64,000 nucleotides of DNA from Candidatus Fusicatenibacter intestinigallinarum. GTDB taxonomy: Bacteria > Bacillota > Clostridia > Lachnospirales > Lachnospiraceae. Of the stretch, positions 53,006 through 61,075 are shown piece after piece; the stretch's first letter is position 1, and the number at the start of each line of letters is the position of its first letter. Made by a program: the position numbers and the translations under genes. The notes beneath the pieces are model-generated. The model was not told where the DNA came from and did not search any database. It saw nothing but the letters and a program-made list of their open reading frames with translations. The DNA lies in the NCBI GenBank assembly GCA_019119555.1, contig DWWU01000013.1, forward strand, positions 1-64,000. The letters run 5' to 3'.

Positions 53006-53329
53006 TTACGTCCATTCCGCCTGTTCCAGTATCCAGCTCCCATCCTCCGTCATGGTTTTCAGCCGTTGGTATTCCTCCTGCAGCATCTGCTTTCCGCGGT
53101 CCGTGATCACATAAGATTTCCGCCTTCCTTCCTGCCCTGTCATCCGAATCACCCCGTTCTCCTCAAATTTCGAAAGCATTGCATACAATGTCCCCGGTCC
53201 CACATGGACACGGTCGTGGGACAGATTCTGAACCTTCTCCATAATATCGACGCCGCAGCACTCATCCAGAAGCGCCAGCAGAATATAATACATCGGCTCT
53301 GTCAGCGTCTGAAACTGTTCCCTTGCCAT
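53006..53329 (-). CDS. PadR-family transcriptional regulator, partner of DUF2812 protein
   Basis: A 107-aa winged-helix repressor (LTEPMYYILLALLDECCGVDIMEKV, VGPGTLYAMLSKFEENGVIRM, RRKSYVITDRGKQML). PadR genes of this type are usually adjacent to DUF2812 genes, and here the DUF2812 gene is 177 bp upstream on the same strand. The order, with the regulator second, is less common. A perfect 18-bp palindrome lies 26 bp before its ATG, so it may be autoregulated from its own promoter. Confidence 0.92.
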   Translation of the reverse strand: MAREQFQTLTEPMYYILLALLDECCGVDIMEKVQNLSHDRVHVGPGTLYAMLSKFEENGVIRMTGQEGRRKSYVITDRGKQMLQEEYQRLKTMTEDGSWILEQAEWT

Positions 53330-53355
53330 CTCTGTTCACTCCTTCACACCAACGC

Positions 53356-53373
53356 GTACAGACAGGTCTGTAC
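53356..53373. promoter_or_regulatory. Perfect palindrome upstream of padR
   Basis: GTACAGAC-AG-GTCTGTAC, with 8-bp arms that match perfectly, lies 26 bp before the padR start. It is a candidate autoregulatory site. It is unlike the TATCGA operators before the DUF2812 gene. Confidence 0.55.
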
Positions 53374-53432
53374 CTATCATATCACAATTCTCCGCAATTC
53401 TCCACCTGCGGCGGGCAGATCCATCCGGAGCA

Positions 53433-53535
53433 AGTTACAGTTCAGCCAGATCTGCGCATTCACTGCACAGACCGTATGAAAACGTAAAGTCTGCGGAACT
53501 GTTACGTTAATACACAGACCTGGCTAAACAGTTCC
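53433..53535. repeat. Composite palindromic repeat, partial
   Basis: GTTACAGTTCAGCC, then TCTGCGCATTCACTGCACAGA, CGTATGAAAACGTAAAGTC, GCGGAACTGTTACG and ACACAGACCTGGCTAAACAG. The last codons of the DUF2812 gene (NCLARSVY and stop) are encoded within its right end. Confidence 0.75.
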
Positions 53536-54874
53536 CCAGCTCAATGAGTTCTTCCGGATCCCAGGTTGTGTCCGATGAGACGTAAAACACTTTGTCCGGA
53601 AAAAAGACACCGATACGAAGAAGATCATTTCCCACCGCAAGTTCCACTTTCCGGGCCTGCAGCTGTTCTTTCAGCGTTTCCTCAAGGGCACGTATTTCCT
53701 GTCCGGTCAGTTCCGTAACCGGGCGCACTGTTTCAGAAGGAAGGTCGCTGATCGCGGTGAGCATCATCTCCACATCATCGTCCCAGCACGCTTCCAGAAG
53801 AGGGCGAACATCGCTTTCACAGACACTCACGGAAAGATCTCCATCCGCCTCGCTTTCGTCCGCAGCTGTGTTCCGCCAGTAATCCGCATGCACCTCCCTG
53901 TGTTCCCCGAAAATGCTTTCCTCATGGGTATGATAGGTGATTTCCATCCGGGCCTGCACCGGAGCGGTGACCGTCAGCGGTTCTGTCCGGGCCAGTTCGG
54001 CCTCAGAACGGAATTCCCGATAGCCGACAACCGAAAAAATAAGCACCACAAAAGCCAACGCGCAGAATGCATCAATGATCAGCAGATTTACCTGTTTTTC
54101 ACGGGAAGGCTTCCACAGACCCTCTCCGACTTCCAGCGCAAAGATTACAATGTAGCATAGCATAAGAACCTGTATATACTCTATGTATCCTCCTGCTGCC
54201 AAAACGGCCATCACAAACAGCAAGGGAACGCCGTATCCCCAGATCCTGATGCGTTGCCACCAGGCAATCAGCCGGTTTCTGCTGCCAAAGAACAGCGCCT
54301 TTCCCATTTTCAGTTCCCAGTATCTCTGAAGACACCAGACAGCAAGGGCCAGCAGCTTCCACGTTTCCAGAACGAATACCGCCGTCCACCCCAGAAGGGT
54401 TGCCAGAAACAGGTTTCTGAACAGGTTTGCATACCCGCCAGGAAGAAAAAGATTACTGCCTCTCAACCCCAAGATAAGCAAACACCACACCAGCCCCCGC
54501 AGGCGGCAGGCAAGCTCCGCCTTCCAGGCATTCGTAAATTTTTCCTCCGGTGTGACGATCGGCACCGCATCCTTCCGTATCTGCCGGAACACGCAGAATT
54601 TTCTCCTCGCATCCACCAGCTGCCAGCCGGCCGCTTCACAGTATTCCCCATACTCTTCCGCTTCCTCTCCCGGACGCTGATCGGTTTCTCTCCCTCCGGA
54701 AAACACTTCCACATCGTAAATCACATCCTCCGGCGCGCCTTTCTCAAACACCATCCCCAGACGCCATTCCACAAAATGCCAGCCTTTCCGCGCCATCTCC
54801 TCCAGATAAGCCTCCATGCTTCCGCCTTCCGTGTACCGGTAAAAAGCAAAAACCCTTTTTTTCTTCTTCCTCAT
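53507..54874 (-). CDS. DUF2812 membrane protein
   Basis: A 455-aa protein. The N-terminal DUF2812 domain (about residues 5-105: FAFYRYTEGGSMEAYLEEMARKGWHF, CEAAGWQLVDARRKFCVFRQ) is followed by about five membrane helices (135-290) and a C-terminal outside domain. DUF2812 proteins are commonly paired with PadR regulators, as here, and are thought to sense the membrane or envelope; no activity is known. I start at ATG 54874, which is 8 nt after GGGAGG; a GTG three codons earlier lies inside that Shine-Dalgarno sequence. A repeat occupies much of the leader and another forms the last codons. Confidence 0.85.
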   Translation of the reverse strand: MRKKKKRVFAFYRYTEGGSMEAYLEEMARKGWHFVEWRLGMVFEKGAPEDVIYDVEVFSGGRETDQRPGEEAEEYGEYCEAAGWQLVDARRKFCVFRQIRKDAVPIVTPEEKFTNAWKAELACRLRGLVWCLLILGLRGSNLFLPGGYANLFRNLFLATLLGWTAVFVLETWKLLALAVWCLQRYWELKMGKALFFGSRNRLIAWWQRIRIWGYGVPLLFVMAVLAAGGYIEYIQVLMLCYIVIFALEVGEGLWKPSREKQVNLLIIDAFCALAFVVLIFSVVGYREFRSEAELARTEPLTVTAPVQARMEITYHTHEESIFGEHREVHADYWRNTAADESEADGDLSVSVCESDVRPLLEACWDDDVEMMLTAISDLPSETVRPVTELTGQEIRALEETLKEQLQARKVELAVGNDLLRIGVFFPDKVFYVSSDTTWDPEELIELGNCLARSVY

Positions 54875-54894
54875 AATATTCACCTCCCGGCTTC

Positions 54895-55031
54895 ATTCCC
54901 GCGAGCAGCGAGCCAGACGGACAGGCTTACATGTCCCTTTGGCGATGCGGCATGACGACAGCACACGGTCAGCTCCGGCTGAAACGAAGTACAGACCTGC
55001 CGCAGTGGTCAAATACCCGCCGCTCACTGCG
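54895..55031 (-). repeat. Dispersed element, copy 3 (tail-donating family)
   Basis: Read on the minus strand it gives GGGTATTTGACC, GCGGCAGGTCTGTACTTCG, GACATGTAAGCCTGTCCG and CTCGCTGCTCGCGGGAAT, matching the right two-thirds of copy 1 (16710-16889) with scattered differences. The left hairpin part is absent or too changed. It lies in the leader of the DUF2812 gene. Confidence 0.75.
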
Positions 55032-55042
55032 GATGTTTCAAT

Positions 55043-55098
55043 TATCGAGTATCGATATTTCTTATCTTTATTATAATATCGACACTCGATAATTTCAA
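55043..55098 (-). promoter_or_regulatory. DUF2812 promoter with two TATCGA-type operators
   Basis: On the minus strand TTGAAA (55093-55098), a 17-bp spacer and TATAAT (55070-55075). TATCGACACTCGATA (55077-55091) fills the spacer and TATCGAGTATCGATA (55043-55057) lies at about +6 to +20. Both have the form TATCGA-N3-TCGATA. A regulator bound to both would block transcription. Confidence 0.75.
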
Positions 55099-55187
55099 GG
55101 GATTCTTGAAGATTTCCACTTCCCACCACTTTCCCCATCTTGCACCACTTTCCCCAATCCCCTCACCCCCCGCGCCGCCACAGTCAG

Positions 55188-55394
55188 CCTTTTTCCGCGC
55201 CTGCGCCCGGAAGGTCCGGAAAACATCCGGCGCTTGCGACTGCAGGCAGACATGGGAAGGGATTGTGTCCGGCACAGATGAAAGCCTCAGCCGGATCCCA
55301 TACCGCCCCATGACGAACACAATCCCTTCCCATGTCCGAATGCCGGAGTGAGCGCGGATTTCCCGGACCGCCCGGGCGCAGGCGCGGAAAAAGG
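55188..55394. repeat. Giant hairpin element, copy 2
   Basis: A 207-bp inverted structure. The outer arms 55188-55210 and 55372-55394 are complementary over 23 bp, and the inner ACATGGGAAGGGATTGTGT pairs perfectly with ACACAATCCCTTCCCATGT. Read on the minus strand, the internal loop CACTCCGGCATTCGGACA and GCCTGCAGTCGCA nearly equals that of copy 1 (30060-30298), while the stems around it have other sequences. It lies between the DUF2812 promoter and the FMN-binding-like gene. Confidence 0.85.
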
Positions 55395-55468
55395 CGTCCC
55401 TCCCCTATCATAAAATCGCAGCGGCAGACATACCATTATAGAGAGAAAGAAAAAAGGAGCGTAAAAAA

Positions 55469-55924
55469 ATGAGTTCAAAAACCAAAATCGTCGTCTTACA
55501 TATGAAAGAGGTGATCTACACCGCCATCTTTCTCGTACTGGCCATCCTTCTGATCGTCCTGCTGTTTACCATGTTCGGCGCAAAAAAGAAATCCGGCGAC
55601 GCTGCAGACGCCGACGCCTCCGAAGTCCTGTACGTTCCCGGTGTCTACACCTCCACCATCGAACTGAACGGCCAGACCTTTGATGTGGAAGTCACCGTCG
55701 ATGAAAACCACATCAACTCCATTGCGCTCAACAACCTGAGTGAAACCGCCACTGCCATGTATCCGCTGATGGAGCCCACGCTGGAATCTCTTGCCAGCCA
55801 GATTTACACCACGCAGTCCACAGAGAACATCAGCTTTGGCGATGATAATAAGTATACTTCTCAGCTCCTGCTCCAAGCCATCGACGCCGCGCTGGACAAA
55901 GCAAAAGCAGAGGAGACTCCCTGA
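55469..55924 (+). CDS. Membrane-anchored FMN-binding-domain-like protein
   Basis: A 151-aa protein with one N-terminal membrane helix (about residues 14-36) and an outside domain resembling the FMN_bind fold: VPGVYTSTIELNGQTFDVEVTVDENHINSIAL, then LESLASQIYTTQST and YTSQLLLQAIDAAL. In true members the flavin is attached to a Thr in an SGAT-type motif before the last helix. Here that place reads GDDNKYTSQ, without SGAT, so covalent flavin binding is doubtful. The start ATG follows AGGAG. It stands alone between a giant hairpin and a terminator. Confidence 0.7.
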   Translation: MSSKTKIVVLHMKEVIYTAIFLVLAILLIVLLFTMFGAKKKSGDAADADASEVLYVPGVYTSTIELNGQTFDVEVTVDENHINSIALNNLSETATAMYPLMEPTLESLASQIYTTQSTENISFGDDNKYTSQLLLQAIDAALDKAKAEETP

Positions 55925-55945
55925 AACGGAGTCTCCTCTGCTTTT
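55903..55945. terminator. Perfect 18-bp hairpin terminator
   Basis: The arms 55903-55920 (AAAAGCAGAGGAGACTCC) and 55928-55945 are fully complementary and end in TTTT on both strands. It overlaps the last codons of the FMN-binding-like gene. Confidence 0.85.
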
Positions 55946-55997
55946 GCCTGCCGCAGCGGAACGGCTGCGCGCCTTACAGTTATCCACAACAGCTTTC

Positions 55998-56025
55998 GTA
56001 ACCATTCAGCGGATTGAACTGTTAC
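55998..56025. repeat. Dispersed palindromic repeat
   Basis: GTAACCATTCAGC and GATTGAACTGTTAC around G. The flavodoxin stop (TAA, 56022-56024) is part of the right arm. A related GCAGCGGAACGGCTGC lies at about 55953-55968. Confidence 0.7.
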
Positions 56026-56546
56026 GAGCATATATCTCCTGCAACGATTTTTTCTATAAACCTTCGGAATTCTTCCAGGTCCTTCTCATCCGGATGTCCC
56101 AGCGCCTGATCAAAATTGGCGATCAGCTGTTCCGCCCGCTCCGGATCCTGCTCACCCATTGCCTCATACCGTTTCCGGACGGATTCCGGCATTTTTCCCT
56201 GACACATCCAGGCGCCTTCCACGGTATTGCTCTCGTTCAGATGAGATTTTACATTGGAAAGAATCCTGTCAAAATACTCCTGGCTCTGCCCAAAACCGGC
56301 AGTGCCGAACAGGAGAACCTTCGCATTCTGTCTTCCCTTCAGGAATTCCGCCATAGCTTCCTCACAGGTTCCTTTGTCTGTCCAGAATCCCGCAAAAATC
56401 AGCTCCGCTTCTTTTGCAGCAGCCTCTGCCGCCTCCGACGGAGCGCCAAAATAAAGACACGATTCCTCTCCCAGCGTCTTTCTCACCTGTTCCGCCAGCA
56501 ACGCCGTATTTCCGGTGCGGCTGCTGTAAACAACAAGATACTTCAT
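56022..56546 (-). CDS. Flavodoxin-family protein
   Basis: A 174-aa FMN-binding electron carrier. The N-terminal VVYSSRTGNTALLA (about residues 5-18) is the phosphate-binding loop, followed by IFAGFWTDKGTCEEAM and LFGTAGFGQSQEYFDRIL, with the flavin-contacting loops in the usual places. The start is ATG 56546, with GGAGG 4 nt upstream. It is the last gene of a same-strand run including NAD synthetase and a nicotinamidase-like hydrolase, but repeats separate it from them. The partner enzyme is unknown. Confidence 0.88.
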   Translation of the reverse strand: MKYLVVYSSRTGNTALLAEQVRKTLGEESCLYFGAPSEAAEAAAKEAELIFAGFWTDKGTCEEAMAEFLKGRQNAKVLLFGTAGFGQSQEYFDRILSNVKSHLNESNTVEGAWMCQGKMPESVRKRYEAMGEQDPERAEQLIANFDQALGHPDEKDLEEFRRFIEKIVAGDICS

Positions 56547-56631
56547 CTCTCCTCCTTCTGACGCCCGCCTGCGTCCTCTCTCCCGCAAACCATATCAAAG
56601 CCCGCAGGCCGGCAGACATCATACACTTTAA

Positions 56632-56659
56632 GTTACGGTCCAGCAGGCTGAACTGTTGC
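56632..56659. repeat. Dispersed palindromic repeat
   Basis: GTTACGGTCCAGC and GCTGAACTGTTGCC around AG. It lies between the isochorismatase-family and flavodoxin genes. Confidence 0.65.
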
Positions 56660-56663
56660 CACT

Positions 56664-57185
56664 TTAAATCAGATCAATCTGGCACATCGCCATCGCTTTC
56701 AGCGCATTTTCATGGCTCTCCGGCGTGACGCCCGCACAGGCAGAAGCGTCCACCCGAATCGGCGTCTCCGGGAAAAATGCCTTCAGCAGAAGGGCATTGG
56801 AAATCACACAGATATCCGTACAGAGTCCGACCAGTTCGATGGATTCCAACGCGCCGCCGGCCAGTTCCTCCACAAGCCGCGGAAGAACTATGGAGCCAAA
56901 CGTCGTCTTATCCAGAAGCTGCGTCCCGCAGGCTTCCGCCGCCGCGCTCACCTTCGGACAAAGTTCATGTCCTTCCGTTCCCCGGATACAGTGCTTCACA
57001 GGGAGTTTCTTTCCCTCGGAAGTCTCAAGATAATTTTCCCCATGGGTATCTCTGGTACAGATTACCTTTCCCGGAAAATTCTCCATGATTTCCGCCACAC
57101 GATCCACAATCTTCACCGCCTCGGGAGTTCCAAGGCTTCCTGTGATAAAATCATTCTGCATATCCACAACAACCAAAAGTTTCAT
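56664..57185 (-). CDS. Isochorismatase-family cysteine hydrolase, probable nicotinamidase
   Basis: A 173-aa hydrolase. The catalytic triad is Asp8 (VVDMQNDF), Lys93 (LLDKTTFGS) and Cys126 (GLCTDICV). CTRDTHGENY and KHCIRG provide candidate metal ligands, as in nicotinamidases. It probably converts nicotinamide to nicotinate for NAD salvage. Support comes from the NAD synthetase gene immediately upstream on the same strand, 72 bp away with a repeat between. Another amide-hydrolysing member of the family is possible. Confidence 0.85.
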   Translation of the reverse strand: MKLLVVVDMQNDFITGSLGTPEAVKIVDRVAEIMENFPGKVICTRDTHGENYLETSEGKKLPVKHCIRGTEGHELCPKVSAAAEACGTQLLDKTTFGSIVLPRLVEELAGGALESIELVGLCTDICVISNALLLKAFFPETPIRVDASACAGVTPESHENALKAMAMCQIDLI

Positions 57186-57227
57186 CGCTTACCTCTTTCT
57201 GACACATCCGCCGCGTCACCCCTGTAT

Positions 57228-57253
57228 AACAGTTCAGCCAGCGGAACTGTTAC
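57228..57253. repeat. Dispersed palindromic repeat
   Basis: TAACAGTTC and GAACTGTTA arms pair perfectly around AGCCAGCG. It lies between nadE and the nicotinamidase-like gene. Confidence 0.75.
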
Positions 57254-57257
57254 AACC

Positions 57258-59174
57258 TTATTCCACAATTTCATCCAGTTCTTCCAGCCAGATCCGCGCA
57301 CATGCGTCACTGGGCATTCTCAGATCTCCCCGGGGAGACACCGCAACACTTCCCACTTTCGGCCCGTCCGGCAGGCAGGAGCGCTTGAACTGCTGGGTAA
57401 AAAATCTCCGGTAAAAGGTTTTCAGCCATTTGAGGATCACAGCGCTGTCATACTGTCCCTGAAACGCATACTTTGCAACCCGGTACAGCTTCTTCGGCTC
57501 ATAAGTCACCCGCAGCATATAATACAGAAAGAAATCATGCAGTTCATACGGGCCTACCAGATCCTCCGTCTTCTGGGAAATCACGCCGTCTTTTGGCGGC
57601 AGCAGCTCCGGACTCACGGGAGTGTCCAGGATATCCAGCAAAATCTTCTCCAGCTGTTCTTCCCCACAGGTGTCCGCATAAAATCGTACCAGGTGACGCA
57701 CCAGCGTCTTGGGCACCGAAGCATTGACTCCATACATAGACATATGATCACCGTTATAGGTCGCCCAACCCAGCGCAAGTTCTGAGAGATCCCCCGTTCC
57801 AATCACCATTCCTCCGGTGCGGTTGGCCAGATCCATCAGGATCTGCGTACGCTCCCTCGCCTGCCCGTTTTCATAGGTGACGTCATGGTTGTCCATATCC
57901 TGACCGATATCCCGAAAATGAATCGTCACCGCTTCCCGGATGTCCACTTCCTTCAGCGTCGCTCCCAGGCAGCGGGTAAGCTGGCAGGCATTCTGGTAGG
58001 TTCTGTCCGTCGTTCCGAAACACGGCATCGTCACAGACAGAATCTGCTCCCTGGGCAGTTCCAGCATATCAAAAGCCCGCACCGTAACCAGCAGCGCCAG
58101 TGTGGAATCCAGCCCTCCGGAGATACCGATCACCGCACTGCGGCAGCGGGTATGCTCCAGCCGCTTTTTCAGCCCCATGGCCTGAATGTTCAGAATCTCA
58201 TCACACCGCAGTTCACGGTTTTTCTTCTCTGACGGGACAAAGGGATAGGGATCAAAGAACCTCGTCAGAGCAGTCTCCTCCATGTGAAGCGAAAAACTGA
58301 TCCGACGGTATCCCTCCGATTTCTGAGGCGGATACGTCGTCATTCTCCTCCGCTCACTGATCAATCGGTCCACATCCAGTTCCGTACATACCGTCTGATT
58401 CCGGAATCTTCTGGCCTCCGCCAGCATCACACCGTTTTCCGCAATCATGTTCTGTCCGCCGAACACAAGATCCTGAGAGGACTCCCCTTCCCCGGCCGTG
58501 CTGTAAATATATCCGCATACCAGCCGGGCGGACTGGCCGCTCACAAGACTTCTGCGGTAGCTGTCCTTCCCGACCATCTCATCGCTGGCGGAGAGATTGG
58601 CAATCACCGTCGCACCGGCCAGCGCATGGCGGACGCTGGGTGGGTCCGGCGCCCAGAGATCTTCGCAGATCTCCGCAGCGACAATGAGATGCGGCATCTC
58701 TTCACAGGCGAACAGAAGATTCATTCCAAAAGGCACTCTCTGACCGTCCAGGAGGATCTCCTCCGCCGTCTCCTCCCCGGGCATAAAATGACGGGCCTCG
58801 TAAAATTCATTGTAATTGGGAAGATATTTTTTCGGCACGATTCCGAGAATCTTTCCGTGATTCAATACAGCCGCCGTGTTATACAGCTTTCCGTCGACTT
58901 CCAGCGGAAGTCCTGCAAAAATCAGCGCGTCAGTCTCCTTCGTCCCGGCCGCGATTCTTTTCAGCCCTTCCACCGCTTCCTTCAGGAGACGTTCCTGCCA
59001 GAACAGATCACTGCAGGTATATCCGGTAATACAAAGCTCCGGCAGAACCATTATCTTGGCGCCCATTTTTTCCATTTCCCGGATGCTGTCCAGAATTGTC
59101 TCCACATTTTTTCTGCAGTCGGCAACTGCAATTTTCGGCGTTGCCGCTGCCGCTTTCACAAATCCCTGGTTCAT
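57258..59174 (-). CDS. nadE: Glutamine-hydrolysing NAD+ synthase
   Basis: A 638-aa two-domain enzyme that completes NAD synthesis by amidating deamido-NAD. The N-terminal nitrilase-type glutaminase has Glu46 (VLPELCITGY), a Lys in IVPKKYLPNY (about residue 115) and Cys170 (AAEICEDLW). The C-terminal synthetase has the ATP loop VIGISGGLDSTLA (about residues 340-352) and GTGDLSELALGWATYNGDHM. Ammonia passes between the sites in this family. The length is normal. Confidence 0.95.
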   Translation of the reverse strand: MNQGFVKAAAATPKIAVADCRKNVETILDSIREMEKMGAKIMVLPELCITGYTCSDLFWQERLLKEAVEGLKRIAAGTKETDALIFAGLPLEVDGKLYNTAAVLNHGKILGIVPKKYLPNYNEFYEARHFMPGEETAEEILLDGQRVPFGMNLLFACEEMPHLIVAAEICEDLWAPDPPSVRHALAGATVIANLSASDEMVGKDSYRRSLVSGQSARLVCGYIYSTAGEGESSQDLVFGGQNMIAENGVMLAEARRFRNQTVCTELDVDRLISERRRMTTYPPQKSEGYRRISFSLHMEETALTRFFDPYPFVPSEKKNRELRCDEILNIQAMGLKKRLEHTRCRSAVIGISGGLDSTLALLVTVRAFDMLELPREQILSVTMPCFGTTDRTYQNACQLTRCLGATLKEVDIREAVTIHFRDIGQDMDNHDVTYENGQARERTQILMDLANRTGGMVIGTGDLSELALGWATYNGDHMSMYGVNASVPKTLVRHLVRFYADTCGEEQLEKILLDILDTPVSPELLPPKDGVISQKTEDLVGPYELHDFFLYYMLRVTYEPKKLYRVAKYAFQGQYDSAVILKWLKTFYRRFFTQQFKRSCLPDGPKVGSVAVSPRGDLRMPSDACARIWLEELDEIVE

Positions 59175-59231
59175 GGTTTTCCTCTCTCATCTCAATCTCT
59201 GCCGCTGTGTTTCACAACTGCCTGGTTTCCC

Positions 59232-60113
59232 CTATCTGCTCTTTCTCAGCAGCTCCTTCAGTTCCTCAACGGTAAACACATAGTTTGTATTACAGAAATG
59301 GCAGTTCAGCTCCACAGGCTTTCCCTCCTGGATCATCTCATTCAGATCTTTCCGTCCGACGCTGATCAGCGCTCTGGAAACACGCTCCTTGCTGCAGTTA
59401 CAGTAAAACTCCGTCGGCACCGTATCATTCACCGTCAGGTCCATATCACCCAGCAGACGTTCCAGAATCATCTCCGGAGTACATCCCTCGTCCAACATGC
59501 TGGTAACCGAAGTGACCTCCGCCAGACGCTTCTCCAGCTTTGAAATAATCTCCTCGCTGCAGAACGGCATCAGCTGAAGAATAAATCCGCCAGCCTGTCT
59601 GACCGTATTGTCACGGTTCATCAGAACGCCAAGCCCCACGCTGGACGGCACCTGTTCACTGGTTGCAAAATAGTACGTCAGATCCTCCGCGATCTCGCTG
59701 GTCTGCAGCGCGCACTGTCCAAGATACGGCTCTTTCAGCCCCATATCTTTGATCACATCAAGAAATCCCACGCCGACTGCCTTTGCCACATCCAGCTTTC
59801 CCTTGCTGTTTGCCGGAAGAATCACGTTCGGATTTCCCACATAGCCCTTTACTCTCCCCTGGGAATCCGCGGTCACAGTAATTCCGTTCAGCGGTCCGCC
59901 CGCCTGAATTCTCAGCGTCAGAAGATCCTTCTCTCCCTTCATCATAACGCCCATCATCGCTCCTGCCGTCAGCAGCCGGCCCAGCGCCGCCGTCGCCACC
60001 GGGCTGGTGTTATGGGCCTTTCTCGCCGTCTCCACAGTATCTCTCGTTGTAGCCGCAAACGCGCGGATCTGTCCGTCCGCCGCCGTCGCTCTTACTATAT
60101 AATCGCTGTACAT
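59232..60113 (-). CDS. hslO: Redox-regulated chaperone Hsp33
   Basis: A 293-aa chaperone that is switched on by oxidation and prevents protein aggregation. The core starts YSDYIVRATAADGQIRAFAA. The zinc switch is formed by CNC (about residue 239) and CHFC (about residue 270), the four conserved Cys, all present. I chose ATG 60113, which has GGAG 8 nt upstream; a longer frame runs into the methyltransferase gene. It lies 4 bp after the methyltransferase stop, so the two are co-transcribed. Confidence 0.94.
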   Translation of the reverse strand: MYSDYIVRATAADGQIRAFAATTRDTVETARKAHNTSPVATAALGRLLTAGAMMGVMMKGEKDLLTLRIQAGGPLNGITVTADSQGRVKGYVGNPNVILPANSKGKLDVAKAVGVGFLDVIKDMGLKEPYLGQCALQTSEIAEDLTYYFATSEQVPSSVGLGVLMNRDNTVRQAGGFILQLMPFCSEEIISKLEKRLAEVTSVTSMLDEGCTPEMILERLLGDMDLTVNDTVPTEFYCNCSKERVSRALISVGRKDLNEMIQEGKPVELNCHFCNTNYVFTVEELKELLRKSR

Positions 60114-60117
60114 CCTT

Positions 60118-60876
60118 TTACTCCTTCTGTTTCTGATATTCCCTTGCAATAAAATAAATCCGCTCGCTGTCTTCCCGCGCCGGCTCCCGCGTAAAGGCGT
60201 CATAGACAGCTTCCACTTTCAGACCGGCCTGCTCCAGCAGCGCCTTCACTGTTTCCGGATCGTAAGCCCTCTGATAATGGGTCTCCTCAAATTTCCGGTA
60301 AAGGTCACCGCTCTCCCGCACAAAAATCGCCAGCTCATACTCGTTGATTTCGTCCTCCGGATCGTAGAAATTGTCCCAGATAAAACTGCTCTCCTCACGG
60401 TTTTCCGCGATCGTGCATTCTCCCATCTGTTCGTATTTGAACCTGGTATTCATGTCAAAAAGAAAAATCCCTCCGGGATCCAGATAATTGTTGACGAGAG
60501 AAAAAACCTGAAGAAGCTCTTCCTCCTCCAGAATATAATTGACAGAATCGCAGACGGACACAACCGCACGTACGGTCCCGTAAAGTTCAAATTCCCGCAT
60601 ATCCTGCATCAGGTACAGGATATCATGACCGCTCTTTTCCTTTTTTTCCTCAGCGATCTCAAGCATATCGCAGGAATTGTCCACGCCGATCATATCGTAC
60701 CCTGCTTCGGCCAGAAGCTCCGTGACGGTTCCTGTTCCGCAGCCCAGGTCCAGGATCAGGCCATCAGTAATTTCATATTCGTTCAGCAGACCTCTGATGT
60801 ATTCACACCACGCCGGATAATCCACATTATCCATAAACATATCGTACACCTGCGCAAAGCTGGTATAGCTGTCCAT
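60118..60876 (-). CDS. Class I SAM-dependent methyltransferase
   Basis: A 252-aa Rossmann-fold methyltransferase. SAM-binding motif I is LILDLGCGTGTVTELL (about residues 39-54), motif II MIGVDNSCDML and motif III LYLMQDMREFEL. The opening SYTSFAQVYDMFMDNVDY is typical of a Firmicutes group often beside Hsp33 genes. Substrate unknown. The start is ATG 60876, with GGAGG 6 nt upstream. Confidence 0.88.
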   Translation of the reverse strand: MDSYTSFAQVYDMFMDNVDYPAWCEYIRGLLNEYEITDGLILDLGCGTGTVTELLAEAGYDMIGVDNSCDMLEIAEEKKEKSGHDILYLMQDMREFELYGTVRAVVSVCDSVNYILEEEELLQVFSLVNNYLDPGGIFLFDMNTRFKYEQMGECTIAENREESSFIWDNFYDPEDEINEYELAIFVRESGDLYRKFEETHYQRAYDPETVKALLEQAGLKVEAVYDAFTREPAREDSERIYFIAREYQKQKE

Positions 60877-61075
60877 CGGATACCTCCTCTTTTCCTTCCG
60901 CACCCTTTTCCGCAGCCGGAAAACTCCGGCTCTGCGGCCCGTCGATGCTGATATTTCCGGCGGTTCCGCCGCTTTTCATGATTGTAAATCAATACTGTCG
61001 GGCTGTCAAGTATAGGCGAAGCCATCTGAACGCTTACAACGGCTGCCTCCGTGTACAGACTGCAAGAGCAGAACA

